DNA from: Pararhodobacter zhoushanensis
GTDB lineage: Bacteria; Pseudomonadota; Alphaproteobacteria; Rhodobacterales; Rhodobacteraceae
Assembly (NCBI RefSeq): GCF_025949695.1
Contig: NZ_JAPDFL010000001.1
Location: 1,987,501-2,051,500 of the forward strand
Reading direction: 5' to 3'
DNA: 64,000 nt
Shown in pieces: positions 1 through 8,452 of the stretch. Below the pieces are notes generated by a model. It made no database searches. It was not told where the DNA came from and saw only the letters and a list, made by a program, of their open reading frames with translations. Position numbers and translations under genes: made by a program. Positions within the stretch are counted from its first letter, which is position 1. Every line of letters begins with the position of its first letter.

Positions 1-117
1 GGCCATGTTCGACGGGTCCGACAGGATCAGCGTGTCGAGCCCGGCCTCGGCCATGGCGGCGCGGGTCTTGGCGAGCCGGGCGTCGTATTCGGTGCGGGTG
101 AAATCACTGTCGTCCAT
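1..117 (-). CDS. M24-family peptidase (Xaa-Pro aminopeptidase/creatinase type), N-terminal fragment
   Basis: Only the first 39 codons are inside the window; the gene runs off the left edge. The ATG at 117 has an AGGAGG ribosome site a few bases upstream. The residues follow the start of the creatinase N-terminal domain, with RLAKTRAAMAEAGLDTLILS leading to SDPSNMA, as in Xaa-Pro peptidases and ectoine hydrolase (DoeA) proteins of this family. The metal-binding catalytic domain is not visible, so substrate and activity cannot be judged. It lies downstream of dtd on the same strand but is separated from it by a terminator-like element, so it probably has its own promoter. Confidence 0.5.
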   Translation of the reverse strand, partial: MDDSDFTRTEYDARLAKTRAAMAEAGLDTLILSDPSNMA

Positions 118-177
118 CGGGCCCTCCTGTTGATGGGCAAAGCATGGCACGGCAGCGAAACAGACGCAAAGGCGCGA

Positions 178-194
178 TGTCCCACGATGGGACA
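178..194. repeat. Short perfect inverted repeat TGTCCC-N5-GGGACA
   Basis: Six-base arms flank ACGAT. It lies 61 bases upstream of the start codon of the M24 peptidase gene, so an operator is possible. A similar hairpin (GGCTGTCC-N7-GGACAGCC) occurs after mraY at 36291-36313. The rest of the 118-384 gap holds one terminator-like element and no gene I can support. Confidence 0.35.
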
Positions 195-284
195 ATGCAG
201 CCTTCTGAATATTTTCAAAGATTTAGAGGGCCTGGGTAACCTTGCGTTTACCCCAGCGCCCACGGCTGCCTTTCTTTGCTCGCC

Positions 285-320
285 AAATATCCCGGGGGGT
301 CCGGGGGGCAGCGCCCCCGG
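285..320 (-). terminator. Terminator-like element downstream of dtd (GC hairpin + CCCCCCGGGATATTT)
   Basis: Read on the minus strand, a seven-base GC stem (arms 314-320 and 301-307) is followed by a C-run and GGGATATTT (285-299). The same hairpin-then-C6-x-GGATATTT layout is seen after alaS/DUF1330, after the Lrp gene and after der, always just past a stop codon and in the same orientation. Here it ends the XpaC-TelA-dtd operon. Confidence 0.5.
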
Positions 321-384
321 CGGGTCGCCCAAGGAGCCTGCGCGTCAGCGCGGGGGACGAGGGCGAAACACCCCCCGCCTTGCG

Positions 385-822
385 TCACATGTCCAGCCAG
401 ATCGTCATCGGCCCGTCATTGACCAGCGCCACTTGCATTTCGGCGCCAAACTCCCCGCGCCCGACCGCGACGCCCTGCGCGGCAAGGTGGTCGGCGAAAA
501 GCTCATAGAGCGCGCGCCCTTCATCCGGCGGCGCAGCGGCGGAAAACCCCGGCCGGTTCCCGCGCGAAGTATCCGCCGCCAGCGTGAACTGGCTGACCAC
601 CAGCGCCCCGCCGCCCACATCCGCCAGCGAACGGTTGGTCTTGCCCGCCTCGTCGCGAAAAATGCGCAGTTTCAGGATCTTGTCGGCCAGCGCGCGGGCC
701 TTGTCCGGCCCGTCGCCCTGCATCGCGCAGATCAGGATCATCAGCCCCGGCCCGCAGGCCCCGACCACCGCCCCGTCGACCGAGACCGACGCCTCGGTCA
801 CCCGTTGTACCAGCGCGCGCAT
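385..822 (-). CDS. dtd: D-aminoacyl-tRNA deacylase
   Basis: The product hydrolyses D-amino acids (and glycine misattached to tRNA-Ala) from tRNA in the cytoplasm. It is 145 residues, the usual length. It begins [17 protein letters not shown] and carries the active-site SQFTL motif near residue 80 and a C-terminal [11 protein letters not shown], which is the family's cross-subunit Gly-Pro motif with Met where many homologues have Val. The start at 822 overlaps the stop of the zinc-ribbon gene (TGATG), so the two are translationally coupled and dtd is the last gene of a minus-strand operon. An upstream in-frame start at 906 would only add shadow sequence from the preceding gene. Confidence 0.95.
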   Translation of the reverse strand: MRALVQRVTEASVSVDGAVVGACGPGLMILICAMQGDGPDKARALADKILKLRIFRDEAGKTNRSLADVGGGALVVSQFTLAADTSRGNRPGFSAAAPPDEGRALYELFADHLAAQGVAVGRGEFGAEMQVALVNDGPMTIWLDM

Positions 823-1942
823 CAGCGGTTCTGCGTGATGTAGAAGATGACGCCCGCGACGATGATCGCGACGATCACCGCGCCGGTGATCTTCCAGGCA
901 GACCACGGGCGTTCGCCCTGCACCTTGCCGGTCTGGCCATTCACCACGAACCGATAGGATTTACCGCGATAGCGATAGGCCGCCATCCAGATCGGCAACA
1001 GCACGTGCTTGAACCGCTCATCCTGATGCTCGGTATCGACCGAATGCACCCGCTGCTCGTCGCCGCCGATGTCGCGGCGCACGTCCTGACGGATCACCTC
1101 GTCCATGCGCTCGACCGCCAGAACGTGGCCATCGGGCAGCTGCACCGTGTACCCCTCGGCGCGGAACCCGGACAGGAACTGCGGCGAATAGGGCGCCAGT
1201 TCGCCCAGCATCCACGGCTCGAGCGCGCGGACATATTTGCGCGGCAGCGATTGCGAGGCCATGATCAGCATATCGTGGAAATGCCGCGCGACCCGGCCCG
1301 ACACGCGGTGCCAGCGGATCTTGCGGACCTGCTCGGTTTCCATCTTGCCGTTACGGTTCACCGTGCGGGTTTCGTAATAGGCGTCGCCCCGTTCGCCGGT
1401 ATAGCGCGAGCGGGTGTCGCTGTCGAAAGACCAGTAGGGCACATAAAGCCCGTCCAGCCGCGAGCCGTCCGAGCGGGCGTAGTCCTTGAGCTTGTTGGGG
1501 GCGAACCACAGCCGCCCCAGCCATGATTTCATCGCATCATGCGCCTCGCGCTCGGCCAGTTTGAAGGGCAGGACGGCGGCGGGTTTGATCTGGCGTTGGG
1601 TGCCGGTGTCGGTCACCACCGGCGAGCCGCAGAACGGACATTGCGCCGCGTGCTGGGCGGGGTCGAAATCGACCTGCGCGCCGCAGTTCGAGCAACTGAG
1701 GATGCGGTGTTCCTCGATCGCGTCGGCGGGCAGGTGATTGGCCAGCGCGTCGCGCAGATCCATGGTTTCCAGCGCGACATCGCGCTCGGCCTCGGAATGC
1801 GGGATGTCCTGCTCGTGGCCGCAATACTGGCAGGTGAGCCGCCGCTGACCCGGCGAAAACCGCAGCTGGGCGCCGCAATTTTCGCACGGGAAACGGTGTT
1901 CATCACCCGCAACGGGCGGGGCGGGGGGCTTGTGTCGCTCAT
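822..1942 (-). CDS. Double zinc-ribbon protein with C-terminal membrane anchor (apparent frameshift near the start)
   Basis: Two zinc ribbons (CENCG...CQYCG and CSNCG...CPFCG) occupy roughly the first 110 residues. A conserved 200-residue region follows, then one C-terminal membrane helix ([20 protein letters not shown]). Such proteins are often labelled 'primosomal protein N'/superfamily II helicase-like', but no helicase motif is present, so I give no function. The good ATG at 1942 (MSDTSPPP) is out of frame with the ribbons. Adding one C to the C6 run at 1923-1928 joins them into a 373-residue protein, so a single missing base is likely. It lies 6 bases after the SPFH gene and overlaps dtd; the setting suggests a role at the membrane with the SPFH, TelA and XpaC partners. 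Confidence 0.7.
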
Positions 1943-1948
1943 GGCGCG

Positions 1949-3070
1949 TTACCCGGCGGGCGGGGGCGGCGGCGGCGGCATGGCAGCGAAGACCTGTGCC
2001 AGCGCCTGCACGGCTCCGGCCTTTTCCCAGCCGGCCATGCCCTGCGTCCAGACCATGGTGTCGCGGGTCAGCTGACCCTGCGCCAGCATCTGTTGCAGTT
2101 GCGCGGTGCCGAAGGGCCCGGTCGTCTGGCCGTTCACCGCAACGTGGAACTGCGCGGCGGCGGGGGGCGGTGGCGGCGGAGCGGCGGCGGCGGGCTGCGT
2201 GTTGCTCTGATTGTTGCCCGTCATCGCATTGGCCATGGACTGCGCCATGCCCATGCCCATCCCCATGCCCATTCCGGCACCCATCGCGTTGTCGCCACCA
2301 GCCGAGGCCGCCTGCTGCATCGCCTGAGCCGCCGAAAACTGGGTGTATTTGTTCAGATCGCCCACGATCCCCATCGACGAGCGCTGGTCGAGCACCTTCT
2401 CGACCTCGGGCGGCAGCGAGATGTTCTCGATGTAGAGTTCCGGCATCGACAGGCCGTATTCGGTCAGTGTGGGCTCGATCGCCTCGCCGACGATCTTGGA
2501 CAGATCCTGCGTGTTGGCCGCCATGTCCAGCGCCGGAATCCCCGAGGCCGCCAGCGACTGCGAGACCTTCTGCACAACGATATTGCGGATCTGCCCCGAG
2601 ATTTCGTCCTGGGTGAATTCGCCATCCGTGCCGACGATCTCGGTCATGAACTTGGACGGATCGGTCACGCGGATCGTATAGCTGCCAAAGGCCCGCAGGC
2701 GCAGCGCGCCGAATTCCGGGTCGCGCAGCATGATCGGGTTCTGCGTGCCCCATTTCAGGCCCGGAAAGCGCCGGGTGTTGACGAAGTACACCTCGGACTT
2801 GAAGGGCGAGTTGAAGCCGTGGCTCCAGCTGCGCAGGGCCGTCATGATCGGCATATTGTTGGTTTCCAGCTCGTAAAGGCCGGGACCAAAGATGTCGGCC
2901 ATCTGGCCTTCGTGGATGAACACGGCCGCCTGTCCTTCACGGACCGTCAGCTTGGCGCCCATCATGATGTTGTTGCCGTAGCGTTCAAAACGATAAACGA
3001 GCGTATCGCGGCTGTCGTCCAGCCATTCGATGACGTCGATGAACTGGCCCTTGAGGAAATTGAATACCAT
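1949..3070 (-). CDS. SPFH-domain protein with C-terminal GYF_2 domain
   Basis: 373 residues. Residues about 20-240 form an SPFH/band-7-like domain of the 'virion core protein' (YdjI) type (GQAAVFIHEGQMADIFGPG near the start). A Met/Gly-rich linker (GMGMGMGMGMAQ) and a proline stretch come next. A GYF_2 (DUF4339) module follows at about residues 305-360 (VNGQTTGPFGTAQLQQML...GMAGW), then another proline run. SPFH proteins assemble at membranes and scaffold partners; GYF modules bind proline-rich peptides. There is no signal peptide. The start has a good ribosome site (AGGAGTGACCC before ATG). It belongs to the TelA-XpaC operon. Confidence 0.85.
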   Translation of the reverse strand: MVFNFLKGQFIDVIEWLDDSRDTLVYRFERYGNNIMMGAKLTVREGQAAVFIHEGQMADIFGPGLYELETNNMPIMTALRSWSHGFNSPFKSEVYFVNTRRFPGLKWGTQNPIMLRDPEFGALRLRAFGSYTIRVTDPSKFMTEIVGTDGEFTQDEISGQIRNIVVQKVSQSLAASGIPALDMAANTQDLSKIVGEAIEPTLTEYGLSMPELYIENISLPPEVEKVLDQRSSMGIVGDLNKYTQFSAAQAMQQAASAGGDNAMGAGMGMGMGMGMAQSMANAMTGNNQSNTQPAAAAPPPPPPAAAQFHVAVNGQTTGPFGTAQLQQMLAQGQLTRDTMVWTQGMAGWEKAGAVQALAQVFAAMPPPPPPPAG

Positions 3071-3106
3071 GGGTCACTCCTTAAGAAATCTATTCAAAAG
3101 ATGGGG

Positions 3107-4063
3107 TCAACTTGCACCCGCCACAAGCTCGGAGGCAATTGAAAAAATCGTTCGGCGGGCCCGGGCCTCGGTCATGCCGGGGGTCAGGCGCGGGTCGTAG
3201 TGGATGCGCAGCAAGAGCAGATCCTGTTCGGTCAGCAGCGCGAATTCCTGATCATCGTTGAAAATCGACGGCCGCGCACCGTCGGAATCCGCGGCCAGTC
3301 CCAGCCCTTGGGTCAGTTCTTCGTGATAGCAGGCAAGGCGGGTCAGATCGGGGTGTTCGGCGCGAATGATGGCGACGGCTTCGGTGTAATTGGCCGACCC
3401 GTCGCGGGCAAAGGCCAGCACCAGACAGAAGGTCTCGCGCGGCATGTCGGTGATCAGGCGCACGGCTCCATCGTCAATACCGGGGATCAGCGCGCGCAGC
3501 CGGTCGCCAGCACCTTGGCGTTCGCTTTCCGAGAGGATCAGAACGTGGAAATTGCCGTCGGTCTGGCCCAGCGGCGTAACGCTGATCGGGTGGTCCGATG
3601 CTTCGGCCAGCCGGGCGGCGAGCGCGCGCACGTGTTGATAATCCGCAGCGCGGGTGGCGCGTCCGGTGGTTGCGCCGAACTCCAGCGAATAGCGCACGGG
3701 CACGGCCCAGCGACGCAGCACGCTGGAGCGGCCAGAGGCGGCACCGCGCTCGGAATGCTCGTCACGCAGGGCGACGTCGATATAGGTTTCGGCCAGCCGA
3801 CCAGCGGTCAGCCGCAGGTCGTTGGTGCCCGGATCGGTGCGCAACATCCGGTTCGAGACGCGCTGCGTCTCGATCTCGGTGTAATAGCGCCGCAAGTCGG
3901 CCGATTGCGGGTCGATGGCCAGCACCTCGGCGGGCCGAGCCGGCGCGGGGGCGGCCATGGGATTGGGCGCACTCCCGCCGAGCGAGGTGCAGCCTGCCGT
4001 CAGCGCGGCGCTGAACCCCAGCGCCGCGAGGGACCGGACCGAAGGGTCGCCCGGTATGCGCAC
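3107..4063 (-). CDS. DUF2927-domain lipoprotein
   Basis: 318 residues from a GTG start. An N-terminal lipoprotein signal ends in the lipobox LTAGC (Cys about residue 25). The C-terminal half matches DUF2927: a YHEELTQGLGLAAD segment reminiscent of an HExx zinc-protease helix, then FNDDQEFALLTEQDLLLLR and YDPRLTPGM. The family is common in Rhodobacteraceae and is of unknown function; whether the HEE motif binds metal is my inference. The GTG lies one base after the stop of telA, so translation is probably coupled. Mature protein should be lipid-anchored on the periplasmic side. Confidence 0.8.
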   Translation of the reverse strand: MRIPGDPSVRSLAALGFSAALTAGCTSLGGSAPNPMAAPAPARPAEVLAIDPQSADLRRYYTEIETQRVSNRMLRTDPGTNDLRLTAGRLAETYIDVALRDEHSERGAASGRSSVLRRWAVPVRYSLEFGATTGRATRAADYQHVRALAARLAEASDHPISVTPLGQTDGNFHVLILSESERQGAGDRLRALIPGIDDGAVRLITDMPRETFCLVLAFARDGSANYTEAVAIIRAEHPDLTRLACYHEELTQGLGLAADSDGARPSIFNDDQEFALLTEQDLLLLRIHYDPRLTPGMTEARARRTIFSIASELVAGAS

Positions 4064-4064
4064 G

Positions 4065-5231
4065 TCAGGCCTGAGCGCCGTTTTCGCGCGCCTTGGCAGC
4101 CGACAGCGAATCGCGCAGCTCGATCTCCATCTTGCGCAGTTCCTCTTCGGCGGCGGCGCGCTTGGCCTTGCCTTCGTCGGCGATCTGCAGGCTGTCCTGA
4201 ATGGTCGCGACCAGCTGATCGTTGGCGTGCTTGACGGCCTCGATATCGAAGACGCCGCGCTCCATCTGCTCGCGCACCGTGCGGTTGGTTTCGCGCAGGT
4301 TGTCGGCGTTCTTGGTCAGCAGTTCATTGGTCAAGTCATTGGCCGCCTTGATCGATTCCGCCGCCTCGCGCGAGCGTTGGATGGTCAGCGCCTGCGCCAG
4401 CTGGGTCTCCCACAGCGGCACGGTGTTCACCAGCGTCGAGTTGATCTTGGTGACCAGCGACTTGTCGTTTTCCTGCACCAGACGGATCGAGGGCAGCGAC
4501 TGCATGGTGACCTGACGGGTCAGTTTGAGGTCATGCACCCGGCGCTCCAGATCGTCGCGCGCGGCGCGCAGATCGCGCAACTCCTGCGCCATGATGATCT
4601 TCTGATCTTCGGGCGCGGCCTCGACCACGGCTTCTTGCGCGGGGATCGTGGTGGCGTCGAGTTCCTTCAGCTTTTCTTCACCAGCGGCGATGTAGAGTGC
4701 CAGCTCGTTGTAAAAATCGAGGGTCTTTTCATAGAGCACATCCAGCGACTTGATGTCTTTGAGCAGGACGGTCTCATGGCTGAGCAGGTTCTCCGTGATC
4801 TTGTCGATCTGGCCCTGCACGGTCTCATAGCGGGCCATGAAATTGGCCAACGGTGCTGCCTTGCCGGTCAGACGCTCCCACCAGCTGCGTTCGCGGCGGG
4901 TGTCGAGTTCGCTGACCGAAAAGCCACGGATCGTGGTGACGATCTGGCGCAGGCTGTCACCGGCGGGGCCGACATCCTTGTTGCGCACGTCGTTCAGCAT
5001 GGCCTGACTGATGGTCTGCAGCTCGACCTGGGCGCGGGCACCGAACCCGATGATCGACGAGGTTTCCGCCATGTCGATTTCATTCATCCGGCTGCGGATC
5101 GCATCGGCAACCGGGGCCTCGGCCTGATCCAGCGGGACAAGCTCGCCGACCGGCTCGGGCAGTCTCGTCAGCGCCGTTTCTTCAACGGCGGTCGCAAGTT
5201 GCGTGGCCTGCTGGCGGATCTCGTCGGACAT
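4065..5231 (-). CDS. telA: TelA-family toxic anion resistance protein
   Basis: 388 residues, the usual size for TelA (PF05816), first described in tellurite resistance. It is almost entirely alpha-helical and coiled-coil rich, with no membrane segment. Family-like stretches include RGFSVSELDTRRERSWWERL and a long C-terminal helix rich in Glu/Lys. It follows the XpaC-like gene at a 39-base gap and precedes a DUF2927 gene by one base. TelA and XpaC are commonly paired; their joint role at the envelope is not established biochemically. Start ATG at 5231 (MSDEIRQQATQLA) is preceded by GAAAGGAAG. Confidence 0.9.
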   Translation of the reverse strand: MSDEIRQQATQLATAVEETALTRLPEPVGELVPLDQAEAPVADAIRSRMNEIDMAETSSIIGFGARAQVELQTISQAMLNDVRNKDVGPAGDSLRQIVTTIRGFSVSELDTRRERSWWERLTGKAAPLANFMARYETVQGQIDKITENLLSHETVLLKDIKSLDVLYEKTLDFYNELALYIAAGEEKLKELDATTIPAQEAVVEAAPEDQKIIMAQELRDLRAARDDLERRVHDLKLTRQVTMQSLPSIRLVQENDKSLVTKINSTLVNTVPLWETQLAQALTIQRSREAAESIKAANDLTNELLTKNADNLRETNRTVREQMERGVFDIEAVKHANDQLVATIQDSLQIADEGKAKRAAAEEELRKMEIELRDSLSAAKARENGAQA

Positions 5232-5270
5232 CGGGGCTTCCTTTCAAGGGATGAGGTGCTGAAAACGGGG

Positions 5271-6227
5271 TCAACGGGGTTGCGGGTCGGGGATGCTGTT
5301 GGGGCCGGGAATGCGCGGGCGCAGGCCTTCGCGTTCCAGCCGCTCGCGCAGCACGTCGATTTCGATATCCAGCGCCTGACGGTCGTTGTCGCGCAGGGTT
5401 TCGGTGCGCAGCATGAAATTCTGCTCAAGATCGTCGAGCAGGGCCACATAGTCGCTGCGCGCCTCGGCGTTGCGATCACGCTCATAAATCTCGACAAACT
5501 TGACCGTCGCATCGCGCGCGCCTTCAAGGTAGACACTCAGATAGCGGCGGGCAGCGGTCAGGTTCTGCGGATCATCCTCGACCGTGCGCAACAGCTCGCG
5601 GACATGGGACTGAAAATCGGTCAGGCGGCTTTCCAGCGTGCGGTCGCGGGCGCGCAGCATGGCGTCGGACATCGCGGCCAGATAGGCCTCGGCGGTGTCG
5701 ATGGCGCGGGCGACGCGGTCGGTCTGGAATTCGTCGATCCCCTCCATTCCCTTGTCGCGCAAGGGGTCGGGGCCGAAGGCGAAGAAATGCAGACCCGCGC
5801 CGAACAGGCCGAAGATCACCGGACCGGCCATGCCATAGGCGCTGCCCAGACCGGCCAGCCCAAGGCCAAGACCCATCACCACCGAGCCGAAGATCTTGCG
5901 CGGGATCGCCGGGCGGCGGGCGACGCGGCGTTGGGCGTAAGCGTCCTGGGCGATCACACCTTCGCGCGTCAGCCAGGCCGAGAGCATCAGCAGGGCAAAG
6001 ACGCCCAGATGCTGCGCCAGTCCGGCGGGATCGCGGAAGAACGCGCTGAATGCCCAAAGGAAAGGCAGCATAAACAGGATGTTGACCCGCGCGCCCACCG
6101 GGTTCACCCGCTTGCGCTTGGCCTTCTTGCCGCGTTTGGGGCCTGTGCTGACCGCGGTCGAGCTGCGTTCCTCGTCCGAGCGGGGATCGCCACCGGGGCT
6201 GTATGCGCCGCCGTATCGCCGTGCCAT
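5271..6227 (-). CDS. XpaC-like membrane protein (5-bromo-4-chloroindolyl phosphate hydrolysis family)
   Basis: 318 residues. A basic, disordered N-terminus (PKRGKKAKRKR) precedes hydrophobic segments at roughly 50-65, 75-90 and 115-150; the C-terminal half is helical (AIDTAEAYLAAMSDAML onwards). This architecture and its place directly upstream of telA match XpaC, named from Bacillus phosphatase screening; the true function is unknown. GGGGGCTGAGGC before ATG 6227 serves as ribosome site and includes the stop codon of an upstream 26-residue ORF. Confidence 0.75.
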   Translation of the reverse strand: MARRYGGAYSPGGDPRSDEERSSTAVSTGPKRGKKAKRKRVNPVGARVNILFMLPFLWAFSAFFRDPAGLAQHLGVFALLMLSAWLTREGVIAQDAYAQRRVARRPAIPRKIFGSVVMGLGLGLAGLGSAYGMAGPVIFGLFGAGLHFFAFGPDPLRDKGMEGIDEFQTDRVARAIDTAEAYLAAMSDAMLRARDRTLESRLTDFQSHVRELLRTVEDDPQNLTAARRYLSVYLEGARDATVKFVEIYERDRNAEARSDYVALLDDLEQNFMLRTETLRDNDRQALDIEIDVLRERLEREGLRPRIPGPNSIPDPQPR

Positions 6228-6230
6228 GCC

Positions 6231-6311
6231 TCAGCCCCCCACGAACCAGACGTAGACGATCAAGGCGACCAACAGCAGGTAGGAGGTCTTTTGCAGGCCC
6301 GTGGTGCTCAC
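6231..6311 (-). CDS. 26-residue single-pass membrane microprotein
   Basis: A GTG-started ORF, MSTTGLQKTSYLLLVALIVY then VWFVGG, ends 3 bases before the XpaC-like gene. Residues 10-24 form one hydrophobic helix. A GGGGA stretch lies 7 bases upstream of the GTG. The position at the head of a membrane-protein operon, the clean hydrophobic helix and the stop inside the next gene's ribosome site favour a real gene over chance. No homology is claimed. Confidence 0.4.
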   Translation of the reverse strand: MSTTGLQKTSYLLLVALIVYVWFVGG

Positions 6312-6460
6312 GTCTCAATTCCCCGTCGCGTGCCCCAAGGCCGGGGCTGTGTGTCTTGCCCCCCAATAGCGGGAGAGTCCCCTCGATATAGGAGAGATTT
6401 ATGAAACTATAAGACAGGTCCGGCGGGATTGGAAAGCACCGATGGGGTGCGCGCCGGTGC

Positions 6461-7582
6461 TCAGCCGCGTGGTTTGGGGCGGCGGGGCGGAGCGCCGTCC
6501 TTGCTGCCGCTGGGGCTGGCCGATTTCTGGCCCCATGAGCGCGGCTTGACGGTTTCGCCATCCGGCCCCTTGCGCGGACCGCCGTGCGATTTGGCCCCCC
6601 AGGATTTGCGCCCGGGCATCTCGTCGGGCGCGATCGTGCCGGGTTTGGCCGGGCGCACGGGGCGCTTGGTGGCGGGCTTGCCGATGGTGGGCTTACCGGC
6701 GGCGGGCTTACCGGCGGCGGGTTTCCCGCCCGTGGGTTTGGCCCCGGCGGGCGCGGGTTTATCGGCCGGTCTGGACGGCGCGGCGCGGCCCGAGGCGACG
6801 TCATCGGCCCCAAGCCCCAACTGGTCGCGCAGCACGCGCGGGCGCAGTTCCTCGACCGCGCCATCGGCCAGATCGCCCAGCTGGAACGGGCCGTACGCGG
6901 TGCGGATCAGGCGGTTGACGGTCAGGCCGACCGATTCCAGCGCGCGGCGGATCTCGCGGTTTCGGCCCTCACGGATGCCGACGCTCAGCCAGGCGTTCGC
7001 GCCCTGCTGGCGGTCGATCGACACCATCATCGGCTGAAAACGCTCGCCGTCGATGGTCACGCCCGCCTTGAGCGGGGCCAGCGTGGCGTCGGTCGGGCGA
7101 CCGTTCACCCGGACGCGGTATTTGCGCAGCCAGCCGGTCGAGGGCAGTTCGAGCCGGCGCTTGAGCTCGCCGTCGTTGGTGAGCAGCAGCAGACCTTCCG
7201 AGTTCAGGTCAAGCCGGCCGATGGAGAGCACGCGCGGCATGTCCTCGGGCAGCTCGTCAAAGACCGTGCGGCGGCCTTTTTCGTCGCGCTCTGACGTCAC
7301 CAGACCCAGCGGCTTGTTATACAGCCACACGCGCGTCGGCTCTTTGGCACCCAAGGGCACGCCATCGACGATGATCTTGTCGCGGGCGGTGACGTTCAGG
7401 GCGGGGCTGTCGATCACCTCGCCGTTCACGCGGACGCGGCCCTCGGCGATCATCGTCTCGGCGACGCGGCGCGAGGCGACGCCCAGCCGGGCCAGCACTT
7501 TGGCGATGCGGTCGCCGTCACGGACGGCGCCGGTCGGCACGGCTGTGGCTTTGGGGCGTTTCGGGGTCGAGGGTTTGGTCAT
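6461..7582 (-). CDS. RsuA/RluB-family 23S rRNA pseudouridine synthase
   Basis: Isomerises uridine to pseudouridine in rRNA; in this family RluB acts on the 23S helix 89-93 region. The 373-residue protein starts with an S4 RNA-binding domain (RIAKVLARLGVASRRVAETM) and then the catalytic domain with SIGRLDLNSEGLLLLTNDG, which contains the GRLD catalytic Asp, and REGRNREIRRALESVGL. The last ~110 residues are a low-complexity Lys/Pro/Ala/Gly tail with GKPAA repeats, typical of alphaproteobacterial members. ATG 7582 (MTKPSTPKRPK) is chosen because a longer in-frame start at 7843 lies inside tadA. It is divergent from tadA. Confidence 0.85.
   Translation of the reverse strand: MTKPSTPKRPKATAVPTGAVRDGDRIAKVLARLGVASRRVAETMIAEGRVRVNGEVIDSPALNVTARDKIIVDGVPLGAKEPTRVWLYNKPLGLVTSERDEKGRRTVFDELPEDMPRVLSIGRLDLNSEGLLLLTNDGELKRRLELPSTGWLRKYRVRVNGRPTDATLAPLKAGVTIDGERFQPMMVSIDRQQGANAWLSVGIREGRNREIRRALESVGLTVNRLIRTAYGPFQLGDLADGAVEELRPRVLRDQLGLGADDVASGRAAPSRPADKPAPAGAKPTGGKPAAGKPAAGKPTIGKPATKRPVRPAKPGTIAPDEMPGRKSWGAKSHGGPRKGPDGETVKPRSWGQKSASPSGSKDGAPPRRPKPRG
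6675..6735. repeat. Imperfect 15-bp tandem repeat inside the pseudouridine synthase gene
   Basis: On the minus strand the units encode GKPAA/GKPTI/GKPTG steps of the basic tail. Two adjacent copies (unit GGGCTTACCGGCGGC on the plus strand) are identical, the others diverged. Such a repeat can expand or contract by slippage and change tail length. Confidence 0.6.
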
Positions 7583-7721
7583 CAGGGCAACGCGGGGCAG
7601 GGGAGGGGGACGGGCGGTTTTCCCGCGAAAACCCGGTGTGGCGGCGCCAACCCATGCGGGCAGGCTTGCGCGGTCGGGCGGGGACGGGCATCTAGGCCCC
7701 ATGAACCCGTTCCCGAGCCCC

Positions 7722-8171
7722 ATGTCAATCAAGCCGATGGAGATCGCGCTGGACGAAGCCCGCGCCGCCGCCGCGCGCGGCGAGGTGCCGGTGGGCGCGG
7801 TGATCACCAATCCGCAGGGCGTTGTGGTGGCCCGCGCGGGCAACCGTACGCGCGAGCTGAGCGACCCCAGCGCCCATGCCGAGATGCTGGCGCTGCGCGC
7901 GGCCTGTGCGGCGGCGGGCAGCGAGCGGCTGCCGGGCCACGCGCTGTGGGTGACGCTGGAGCCCTGTCCGATGTGCGCCGCTGCGATCGGTTTCGCGCGG
8001 ATCGCCCGGCTGTATTACGGGGCGAGCGATCCGAAATCGGGTGGCGTGGCACAGGCACCACGGGTTTTTACCCATCCTCAATGTCATCATGCGCCCGAGG
8101 TTTACGACGGCATTGCCGAAGAACCGGCCGCCGCGCTGCTGCGCAGCTTCTTTTCCTCGCTTCGGCGATAA
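7722..8171 (+). CDS. tadA: tRNA-specific adenosine deaminase
   Basis: Converts the wobble adenosine A34 of tRNA-Arg(ACG) to inosine; essential in most bacteria. The zinc/catalytic motifs are HAEM (about residue 50) and PCPMCAAAI (about residue 80). The 149-residue form starting MSIKPMEIALDEA aligns best with family N-termini; an in-frame ATG at 7701 would add seven residues and neither start has a strong ribosome site. The 139-base gap to the divergent pseudouridine synthase gene must carry both promoters. Confidence 0.93.
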   Translation: MSIKPMEIALDEARAAAARGEVPVGAVITNPQGVVVARAGNRTRELSDPSAHAEMLALRAACAAAGSERLPGHALWVTLEPCPMCAAAIGFARIARLYYGASDPKSGGVAQAPRVFTHPQCHHAPEVYDGIAEEPAAALLRSFFSSLRR

Positions 8172-8288
8172 TCGCTGGAAAACCGCATTATTGTTGCCAA
8201 AAATAGGGGCGAGGATGGTTAATTGTGGCCACGCGCCCCGGCAATGTCACGGAAATGCCCGGTCTGAATCGCAGTCTGAGAAAGTGGA

Positions 8289-8317
8289 TTGCGTGATTCG
8301 GACGAATTTCGTAAAGT
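8289..8317 (+). promoter_or_regulatory. Candidate sigma-70-type promoter of the cellulose operon
   Basis: TTGCGT, 17 bases, TAAAGT. The spacer contains a short dyad ATTCG-GA-CGAAT (8296-8307) that could bind a regulator. The match is weak and the 8172-8452 leader shows nothing else convincing. Confidence 0.25.
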
Positions 8318-8452
8318 TATCAGCAAAGAAAAACCGAGGCAGTGGCAGAAATTCGGTCAAAACGGGCAGTTGATCAGGGCAGTTCTGTCCTGAAACCTGC
8401 GTCTGACCCGAAGCCTGTTGGTGTCGACGGCACAAACGGCAGAGCAGGCACC

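Noticed and set aside
3915..6404. 829-codon plus-strand ORF
   Set aside because: It is a high-GC shadow antisense to telA and xpaC, lacks domains, and those minus-strand genes have clear families and ribosome sites. The same applies to very long antisense frames opposite alaS (17431-20172), ftsI-murE (31071-34223) and the RND gene (43002-45689).
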